The translations under genes were made by a program, and so were the position numbers. Below the pieces are notes generated by a model that was given only the letters and a program-made list of their open reading frames with translations, was not told the DNA's origin and ran no database searches. Shown here in pieces: positions 1 to 7,600 of a stretch of DNA of 64,000 bases. The stretch's first letter is position 1, and each line of letters opens with the position of its first letter. Source of the DNA: Symbiodinium natans (Eukaryota > Sar > Dinophyceae > Suessiales > Symbiodiniaceae); NCBI GenBank assembly GCA_905221605.1, contig CAJNDS010000358.1:282501-346500 (forward strand). Direction: 5' to 3'.

Positions 1-1313
1 GTCACTTCAGAATCGTTCATCGATTTTGGACTTTTCGGGCTCAGGAAATGCGAAAACTAAACCCTAAACCCTAAACCCAAACCCAAAACCCTAAACCCTA
101 AACTGTCACCGCTTTCGGTTCCGAACCCATCCCATGTGGCTTCCGCTAGGCCAGAGGCAGGCTACATCGTCTACTATAGGGGTCGGAAGAATTACTAATA
201 ATATTCCCTTATGGCCCCATTGTCCCTAAACCCTTAACCCTAACCCTAACCCTAAATCCTAAACTCTAAGTTATAGTAGAATAACCCCCCAAAACCGTAT
301 TCTAACTATTCAGGCCCCTAAATTTAGAGTGCCCGCCTGTGAACTCCTGGCTCAGCTCCTAAAGATCATCTTCTTTTTTGTGGGCGGAGACCCGCCGTGC
401 TCTTGGAATGCTGCCAAGAAAAACCCGAATCCCTAAACCCTAAACCCTAAACCCCAAACCCTAAACCCTAAACCGTAGTCCTTGAAGTGTTCCGGGGTGA
501 GCTCTTCTTGTTCTTCTGTCGCCCTTACTGCTGTGTTTGCGACCGCGCCTGGTCATATGTGACCGCTGCCCAGGCCTGTTGTCTCAGAGAACGAGGCATA
601 TGGCACCTCCCCCCCATGAGAGACCACAATGTACCTCAAGCCTTACACCCTCAACCCTAAACCCCCGCCCAGGTCATGACGTCCTGTACAGGCTGGGGCA
701 GACTGCAGTCGCAAACCTTGAGCCTTCAACCCTATGTCATAGGGTCCTTTAGACTTTGAGGGTTTTTGGTGTTCGCTGGGCTTGGAGGGTTTAAGGTAGG
801 GTTTATGGGCTAAGGAGCCTGAATAATCACAATGGCGTTTAGCCTGCAAGATCCACTCACCCCCGGCGACATTCCAACCCCAGCCTCTAGACCTTACCCG
901 AAACCTGCAGGGCCCTAAAAAGCCCCTTAAAACCCCAGCCCTAAACCCTAAACCCTAAACCCTAAACCCTAAACCCTAAACCCTAAACCCTAGACCCTAG
1001 ACCCTAGACCCTAGACCCTAACACCCCAGACCTATACTCTTTAGAGCTTAGGGCGCTAGAGCTTGCAGGGCTTCGGGGGTTTCAGCCCCAAAGCCACCTT
1101 GTGCCTGGTATAAGGACCTAATGTGGTTCCTAAGGCGACCTACACAGCAGCATGGCATTGGGCTCCGTAAGGTTTGGGGTTTATGGTTTAGGGTTTAGGG
1201 TTTAGGGTTTCGGGTTTGGGGTTTAGGGTTTAGGGTTTAGGGTGTAGGGTTTAGGGTTTAGGGTTTAGGGTTTTTGCGGGCGTAGGGTGGAGAGACCCGG
1301 TTCACCCGTGCAG
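1..1313. repeat. Degenerate telomere-like repeat region
   Basis: Patches of CCCTAAA (about 60-105, 230-255, 430-475, 940-1020) and of TTTAGGG (1163-1275) are separated by unique sequence. I see no gene here. The orientation flips from C-rich to G-rich at about 1160. A run of CCCTAGA variants lies at 990-1020. Confidence 0.85.
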
Positions 1314-1360
1314 GCAGGTGCGCTGGCTGCTGCCTACGATGCCGGGGCAGCATTTTCGAG
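1314..1360 (+). CDS. Candidate exon, Ala-rich
   Basis: An open segment follows CCGTGCAG and ends before GTCGTC. It reads AGALAAAYDAGAAFS, phase 0 in and 2 out. Third positions are mostly G or C. The reading stays open past the donor to about 1410, so the exon could be longer. Function is not recognised. Confidence 0.4.
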
Positions 1361-1494
1361 GTCGTCTTTCGGAGCCCAAGCAGGGCTTCCTTGAAACCAC
1401 AACCCTAAAACCCTAACGCTCTAAGTCCCCCAAGCCTATGTAAACCAATCTCGGATCATCCAAGAAAGGCTTTAAATGTCAGCATTTCATGTAG

Positions 1495-1610
1495 GGGTTA
1501 GGGTTTAGGGTTCAGGGGTTTTGGGGGTTTATATAGGGTGTAAGGGTTTAAGGGTTTTAAGGGTTTAAGGGTTTAGGGCTTTAGGGGTGAAGGGCTCTCG
1601 GCTTCGGGTG
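1495..1610 (+). repeat. TTTAGGG/TTTAAGGG variant array
   Basis: Degenerate G-rich telomere-like units, including TTTAAGGG and TTTTAAGGG variants. Confidence 0.8.
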
Positions 1611-1660
1611 CTCCTTTTCCTCTTAGGGTCGTTACGTGGCCCCGTTCCTATGGACAATTA

Positions 1661-1772
1661 AATGGGGACCCCTGGTATACCCTTTATATGCCCTGTACAA
1701 CCCAGGGGCCCTTACCATCACATCCCTGTTCAAGGAGGCAAGGGGCCCGATGAAGGGACCATAGAACTACCC
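1661..1772. repeat. Imperfect palindromic element, GGGACC type
   Basis: Left part GGGGACCCCTGGTATACC and right part AAGGGGCCC...AAGGGACCAT form an imperfect inverted repeat. Similar GGGACC/GGTCCC segments with dyad symmetry occur at 17894, 25440 and 31165. No coding capacity is evident. Confidence 0.45.
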
Positions 1773-1800
1773 TCAGACTTTGTTCAGCAAAGTATGTACT

Positions 1801-1975
1801 ACAAAGCCAAACCCCAAACCCCAAACCCCAAACTCCAAACCCCAAACCCTAAACCCCAAACCACCCTAAATCCCAAACCCCAAACCCTAAGCCCTAAACC
1901 CTAAACCCCAAGCCCTAAACCCCAAACCCTAAACCCTAAACCCCAAACCCTAAACCCTAAACCCTAAACCTTATC
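1801..1975 (-). repeat. CCCTAAA/CCCCAAA array
   Basis: C-rich telomere-like units, mostly CCCCAAA and CCCTAAA, directly upstream of an exon candidate at 1980. Confidence 0.9.
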
Positions 1976-1979
1976 CGAG

Positions 1980-2051
1980 GAAGCCTCGGGCCTGTCTTGC
2001 TGGCGCCGACCGTCCTGGTCATCACCCTGACGGCCTCGATCCAGCGGCTCG
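1980..2051 (+). CDS. Candidate exon encoding a membrane-like segment
   Basis: Acceptor ATCCGAG|GA and a GC-type donor CTCG|GCTTTA bound an open segment, phase 1 in and 1 out. It encodes GPVLLAPTVLVITLTASI, a hydrophobic stretch that would suit a transmembrane helix. CCCTAAA repeats precede it and TTTAGGGC repeats follow. If real, the downstream intron holds the whole Copia element. Confidence 0.5.
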
Positions 2052-2052
2052 G

Positions 2053-2299
2053 CTTTAGGGCTTTAGGGCTTTAGGGCTTTAGGGCTTTAGGGCTTTAGGG
2101 CTTTAGGGCTTTAGGGCTTTAGGGCTTTAGGGCTTTAGGGCTTTAGGGCTTTTGGGCTTTTGGGCTTTAGGGCTTTAGGGCTTTAGGGCTTTAGGGCTTT
2201 AGGGCTTTTAGGGCTTGAGGGCTTTAGGGCTTTAGGGCTTTAGGGCTTGAGGGCTTGAGGGCTTTAGGGCTTGAGGGCTTTAGGGCTTTAGGGCTTTAG
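2053..2299 (+). repeat. TTTAGGGC 8-mer array, left part
   Basis: About 30 units of the 8-bp variant TTTAGGGC, with some TTGAGGGC and TTTTGGGC units. It is interrupted by the Copia element, whose target duplication TTTAG is 2295-2299, and resumes at 12761. Confidence 0.95.
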
Positions 2300-2455
2300 A
2301 GTTAACTAAACTGGCCCCAAACCACCGTTTAGCTGTACATACCAAGTAGGGTTAGGAGAGCAGATTCGGATGACTGATTGTATTTTGGCTCAAGGAAAAT
2401 AGGCGTGCCCGTTGTGCGTCTTTCCTTGTCTTAAGTACCTTTGTTGTACTTAACT
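2300..2455 (+). repeat. 5' LTR of the Copia element
   Basis: Matches the 3' LTR (12605-12760) base for base as read. Termini AGTTAA...TTAACT. It contains ATTTTGGCTCAAG at 2382-2394, identical to the last 13 nt of the dinoflagellate spliced leader and followed by G. Confidence 0.96.
2382..2394 (+). promoter_or_regulatory. Spliced-leader-like motif in the 5' LTR
   Basis: ATTTTGGCTCAAG equals the 3' 13 nt of the dinoflagellate spliced leader (known sequence DCCGTAGCCATTTTGGCTCAAG). The next base is G, so the junction reads AG|G, like a trans-splice acceptor. The same motif is at 12687-12699 in the 3' LTR. Confidence 0.8.
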
Positions 2456-2466
2456 GGTTAACAGCC
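2456..2466 (+). promoter_or_regulatory. Putative primer binding site (half-tRNA-Asn type)
   Basis: GGTTAACAGCC starts directly after the 5' LTR. Its complement GGCTGTTAACC matches the anticodon arm of eukaryotic tRNA-Asn(GUU), including the loop CTGTTAA. Drosophila copia primes from an internally cleaved tRNA-iMet fragment, and this would be an analogous scheme. It does not resemble the usual TGGTATCAGAGC site. Confidence 0.65.
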
Positions 2467-3321
2467 TCAAGCTACGTGGTCACTTTGGTAGGAACGTAGG
2501 CAAAGCCGCGCGCCGCCATAGTGCCCCCTCCATAACCGCACACCTGCCTTGAGAGTGTGCTTGAAATTGCGCGACAGGAGCCGCTGGCCCTGCCTCATTC
2601 ATACTTCACATCCAGCATTGTGTCGAGCCAGAGCCAGGCTCAGCAATTGCATTCATTTCACCTGCAAGCCACCGTTGGGCTTTCCACGTGGCATTCCATA
2701 TCTCGAAATCTTCGATCGTGCATGCAAAGCACTGAGCCGGAAGAGCATTACGCAACACACCTCCACATTTGGGTTCATTTCATTAAGGCCTTGCGTGAGA
2801 AACGCATCACGCGTTTGTTGATTGCTCATCCGCTAAATTGGTGGAGAAGGTTCGTGAGTAATCTTCTTGCTAATCACTACAGAGAGGTATCGTTTGACTG
2901 GCAGCTTAGGGTCCTTGTCCGTGCTTTAACGTACGCCGACGATAGGTGGGTCCCTAGATTGCCTCAATACTTTCCGTGACATCCAGGTACATCGTGTGGC
3001 TGCGCATCTCCGCAGTGCCGTCGGCTTGACCACGCACTGTGAACGCAACATCGGACAAAGTCCCAATCCCTAAGAGGTTTCAGGGTCAAAGCAAAGAGAG
3101 TCGCGGGTCTTCCCCACTCTCATCCGTGTGCATTGGCTCAGACAGCCGGTTGAGTGCGTGTCGTTAGTTGAAAGACCTGCATTGCCCCAATATCCCATCT
3201 GAGGAATCCCGGCAAGGTAGTCAAGCTCAGGCACTCTGCACACATTCTTCTGGCCACTTTCTAGGCTTGTTGGGGTCGCCGCCCGAATTAGGCTTAGAGG
3301 GGTCGCCGCCCGAATCAGGCT
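2467..3321 (+). other. Copia leader region
   Basis: About 850 bp between the primer site and ORF1. A reading frame from GTG 2557 to 2979 is open (140 codons, ends TGA) but has no ATG and no recognised domain; it could be a spliced leader exon. A near-perfect direct duplication of GGGGTCGCCGCCCGAAT lies at about 3274 and 3299. Confidence 0.6.
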
Positions 3322-4596
3322 GTGCAATTGTCTCTGGTACCATGGGTTGGAACGATTTTTTTGCAGGCGTGGGAACGCGTGACCTCTGAAGAGTCCTTTG
3401 TGGAGCGTGTGACTGCTGCTTTTTCCAGGGCCACGAACTCGCCTGCGGTCAAAGGCTCGTCTGAGTTCCGTCGGAGGAAAGCTGTCCTCTTGGTGGTCAT
3501 CCGTGCGCTGGTGCAGCTTCTCATCGGTACTCAGCAACAGTCTGGGGCCATACGGCTGGTCCGAACTCGAGAAAGAGAGCTCGAGGGCACGGAGGCATTG
3601 CCATATCATCCTTACGCTACGTTCGTCGAGGATACCCTGGAAGAGGTCAGAGGAGTGCTTCAGGCACCTTCGCCGGAGCCTGAGATACCGGCTCCGAGGA
3701 CTCCTCCTGTCGCAGTGCGTTCCAGATCTCCGCCTCGTTCCTTGGTCGAGGGTTCTGACCAAACTCCGGTACCTCCTAGACCGCGACCGAAACATAAGGG
3801 TGATCGAACCCCTGCACCTCCTAGGGCACGACCTAAACATAAGGGTAATAGAACCCCGGTTCCTCCCAAGGCAAGTACCTTGCCCGGAACACCAGGTCCG
3901 TCACGTGCACCGGAGGCTGCAGCAGATCTTCTTGTGTATCGTCCCAAAGCAAAGGCCCGGCCCGAGTCCAGACCACCGCAGGACTGGGAGTTGGACGAAA
4001 GAGAGTATCCAACCATAGCGGATTCGTTCAGGGAACAGGTTGAATTGGGACAACACTCAGATAGAGAAGCCATAAACCGGTGGACTACTGAAGAGTGGAG
4101 AGAGCATAATCAGGCGCTCTCATCTTCTTCTTCTGCCGCGCCGCGTGTTGCACCTTTGGAAGTGGTCGAAGTGCGTGAGGACATCCCTGTCCTGATTTCA
4201 TTGGATTTCAGCGGGGTGCTCAACATCCACTTTCAGGACAGCCGAGATTTTTTGGACCGTTTGAACGCAGAGCGTCCGAGCCACGTGAAGCTGAAGTTTA
4301 TTTGCACGAGTTACTCTGGGACAGAACGGGCCAAAGAAACGCGTCAGTCGATGGCTTCGGAGCTTCCGGGCGTGCCAGTCTACATCACTAGCTCTCCAAC
4401 GGGCCGTCCTGGAAAAGGAGCCTTCATTAAGCGTTTGATGGACCGGCGGTCGGATCACTTTGCGTGTCATTTGGATGACAGATCAGACATCGTGCGGGAC
4501 GTCGAGGCGTATGGTGTTCACGGTATTTTGGTATCGCCGAATACGTGGCTGACTGATCTCGTGCCCACTGTGTTGTTGTGGCTGCGGTCCCTGTAA
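3322..4596 (+). CDS. Copia ORF1: Pro-rich protein with HAD-like C-terminal domain
   Basis: The frame is open from 3298 to the TAA at 4594-4596 but has no in-frame ATG before the C-terminal domain. Position 3322 is a GTG. A strong acceptor, pyrimidine tract plus TTGCAG at 3361-3366, suggests that the start lies on an upstream exon. The middle has short proline/arginine repeats (RPRPKHKGDRTPAPP type, about 3778-3870). The C-terminal 150 residues resemble a haloacid-dehalogenase fold: motif I ISLDFSGVLN (Asp codon 4204-4206), motif II CTSYSG, a Lys region GRPGKGAFIK, and an acidic motif LDDRSD at 4471-4488. The second Asp of the usual DxD is replaced by Ser, so phosphatase chemistry is doubtful. 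An extra ORF before gag is unusual for Copia. Function unknown. Confidence 0.7.
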   Translation: MQLSLVPWVGTIFLQAWERVTSEESFVERVTAAFSRATNSPAVKGSSEFRRRKAVLLVVIRALVQLLIGTQQQSGAIRLVRTRERELEGTEALPYHPYATFVEDTLEEVRGVLQAPSPEPEIPAPRTPPVAVRSRSPPRSLVEGSDQTPVPPRPRPKHKGDRTPAPPRARPKHKGNRTPVPPKASTLPGTPGPSRAPEAAADLLVYRPKAKARPESRPPQDWELDEREYPTIADSFREQVELGQHSDREAINRWTTEEWREHNQALSSSSSAAPRVAPLEVVEVREDIPVLISLDFSGVLNIHFQDSRDFLDRLNAERPSHVKLKFICTSYSGTERAKETRQSMASELPGVPVYITSSPTGRPGKGAFIKRLMDRRSDHFACHLDDRSDIVRDVEAYGVHGILVSPNTWLTDLVPTVLLWLRSL

Positions 4597-4655
4597 AACG
4601 CTAAAAGAGAGCTGCTGACCTTCAGGGGAACCTGGGGTTTCTATTGCCTGGCACC
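4597..4655 (+). promoter_or_regulatory. Inter-ORF spacer with possible trans-splice acceptor
   Basis: The spacer holds CTGACCTTCAG|GGG near 4616-4626, a pyrimidine-containing AG|G acceptor just upstream of the gag-pol ATG. Spliced-leader addition here could give gag-pol its own capped mRNA. This is inference. Confidence 0.35.
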
Positions 4656-7600
4656 ATGGCGATGAGTCCCGAAACTACTGATTCCTCGCTCCAGGTGTCC
4701 ACTTCCAGCACGCCGCCTACACAACAGGCGCGGGCACTCAGTGCTGTAAGGGCACAAGAAGCAAGGGTAGGAGAGAGCAGTGGTGATTCCACTCCCGTAA
4801 GAGCCGTTTCAACCGGAAGGGGAAGGTCCTCTCAACCCTATGCCTTAGCTAGTTCCCGAAATCGCTCTTCCTCCGCTAGGATGCAAGCTTTGTTGCCTCC
4901 GCCAGCTTATGCATGTGAAGTTGCAAGTCCTGCACCAGCAAGTCAACCTGTTTCGCTTGCACCGGGCGATGGGACAACCGCCCCGGATGTGCACTTGCAT
5001 CAGCATGTTCAGCGCATTGCCCCAGAGTTGCACCTGCATCAGAGTCGTCAGGAATTGCATCTTCATGGGGTTGATTCCCGAACACATTCTCAGGCCGTTG
5101 CTGCTGCACAGCTGGCACAAGCGCAAGCACAAAACATTCAACAGGACGCTCAGGTGTTTGCCCAGAACGTTCAGCATGAAGCTCAGGCATACGTGCAGGT
5201 TGCAAAGAGTGAGGCTCAGGCATATGTTCAGAGCGCTGTCACTTCTGCTCAACATGAAGCCATGCAGCACGCACAAGAGTATGCAGAGCGCGTTAGGGCT
5301 GAAGCTGAGAGACAGGTCCAGAGTGTTTCAGAACAAGCCGGTCAGCATCTTGCACAAGCAAACGAAACCATTGCCTCACTTCAGGCTAGGAATCGTGAGC
5401 TTGAGGAGCAGCAGGAAGAAATGATGCAGCGGATTGCGATGATCCAAGCTGAGATGCAAAGCATCAAAGCTCAACAACAGTCCCAAGCCGACACATCACA
5501 CCTTCACGCAGAGCGAGTGCCGCAGGCCTCAAGGGCTCAGGACCAAAATGGCACGGAGATCAGTGAAGCCCTCAAGGCCTTGGCTGCAAGTGTTGGTGAG
5601 ACAATGAAGGAGTTGCGAGAAATCGTCAGTCCCAAAGCATCCAAGCCTAAAAGCAAAGCGAAAGGTTCGGGGCTCCGAAACGGGACACCCTCCCCTAAGC
5701 ATAAGAGTCCAAAGGTCTCAGCGGCTCAAGGTCAAAGATCTGCTGGTGTGGCTGCTGCGCCTGTTCCAAATCGGTTTGGATGCTTCTGCGCACCCAGGTT
5801 GCCAGTTTTCACCGGTGTTGGTTTGCCGGCTCCGTCTAGATCCAAGAAGGGTTCTTCGAGTGACAATCCCTTCAACGTCTTCTCCACTCCCAAACCTCCT
5901 TCAGTCGTGCATCCCCCAGACCCTCCGATGCACTACGACATCGGGTCCGAACACGAGGAAGGTGAGGAGGAAGAGGAGAGGGAAGATGACCCCATCATTG
6001 ATGTCACCGATGCACCGGGGGAAGAAGAAGTAGACTATGAGCAGGATACTTACCACAACAAAGATCTTCGAGACCTGAAAATCCCTGCACTTCCTTCGAC
6101 AGCCGCGGGATATCGAGCATGGAGGAACGGCGTTTTGACATCGTTCAGCAGCATAGACAAGAGTGGGAACGCCAGGATACTGAGATGGCTCCAGGTCGCC
6201 CTTGATCCAGCCATAGGAGACCGACAGATGCGCAATCTGCAGGTCACGTCTGACGGCCTTCCCCGCCTTGATGCATTCCTGGCTGCACAGCTTACAGATC
6301 CAAAACACCTCAAGGGAGACTACGGAGTCGCTGCCCAGGCGTTCACCGAGCGAGCACATGCGTTAGGCGTGCAGCCTTCCGGGCGTGCGCTGTTGGCAAT
6401 GCTCAGCCGAAGGTTTCGGGTAGACCGGATCAGGGGGGCGACAGTCTCCCAGCAGACACTCTTAGCCATCCAGCTCGAAGGCTTCAGCCAACAACAACTG
6501 CAAGCCTTTAGAGAAAAGGTTGAGTTTTGTTTGAACGGTTTCAGTCCCGAAGCATGGCCCGCTGAGTCTACCTTGTTTAGCTGGTTATACTCCAAGCTCA
6601 AGCACTGCAGGCTTCTTTCCAGAGCAGTCGACAAGATCAAAGACTCCAATCCAGGTAGCAACAAGCGAACCTTTGCGTGGTTGTGGTCGCAGCTTGTCGA
6701 ATTGCTAGATGAGCTGAGAGAAGAAGCAAACGAAGAGTCAATTCGTGACACTCTCATCAAGCCCAAAGCCAAAGCTGCTCCCGCCCCAAAGAAAGAGGAG
6801 CGTTCCCGCGATAAGCCGGACAAGCCCACTCCTGCCAATCCAGCCCCTCCGGCCAAGACCAAAGGTTCTGGGAAGGATGGGAAAGACAAGGATGGCAAGG
6901 GAAAGGGGGGTAAAGGGAGTGGTAAGGGTGCAGATTCACAGAAAACACCAAACAAGCCAAAGGCGAAATCAGGCGGTAAAGGCCAGGGCTCCAAAGCTGA
7001 AGGCAAAGCCCCAAGCAAAGGAAATGCCCCCAAAGCTACCGTACCATGCCTGTTCTTCCCAAAGGGAACGTGTAACCGGGGTGAGAATTGTCCGTTTTCG
7101 CATGAGACCTCTCCCGGTAACAAGGCCCCAGGGTCAAAGACTACTGGAGCTAGCGCTACGGCAAAGAGCTCTGCCGCAGCTGTCGCCCTGCTGCTTCCCA
7201 CTACGGCGCGGGGTGCCTCGGTCGATGGTTCCTCCACACCGAGCAAGACAACCTTTTGGAAGCGTTCAGGATTGAGTAGGTTCTTCCAGTTCGTTTCGGG
7301 GTGGTTTACTGTGTTCAGCAACATCTGCGCTCCTGCCTGTCCCGCCACTGTCACTCCGTTGCTTGTAGCATCTCAGCATCAGCACCCGCAACAGGGATGG
7401 TTCTACCACGAGTGGATCGCTGATAGTGGTGCAGGTAGATCCCTAGAGAGTCGTGAAGCCCTCAATGAACAAGGCATTCCTGAAGACGCATACGCACACA
7501 TGGCCGAACAGGCACCCACAGTATCCTTTTCCACAGGGAATGGTGTCGTTGATTCAGGGCTCATGCTTGGCTTCGAGGGTTCCATTCTAGGAAACAATTC

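Noticed and set aside
2053-2299. CRISPR array
   Set aside because: The repeats are contiguous 7-9-mers with no spacers. Nothing bacterial is nearby.
3070-3840. Minus-strand 256-codon ORF
   Set aside because: Antisense shadow of the Copia leader and ORF1, with no domain and an Arg/Ser-rich composition typical of antisense GC-rich coding DNA.
6320-7354. Minus-strand 344-codon ORF
   Set aside because: Antisense to the Lys/Pro-rich Gag linker. Its low-complexity Pro/Leu/Phe composition mirrors the sense strand.
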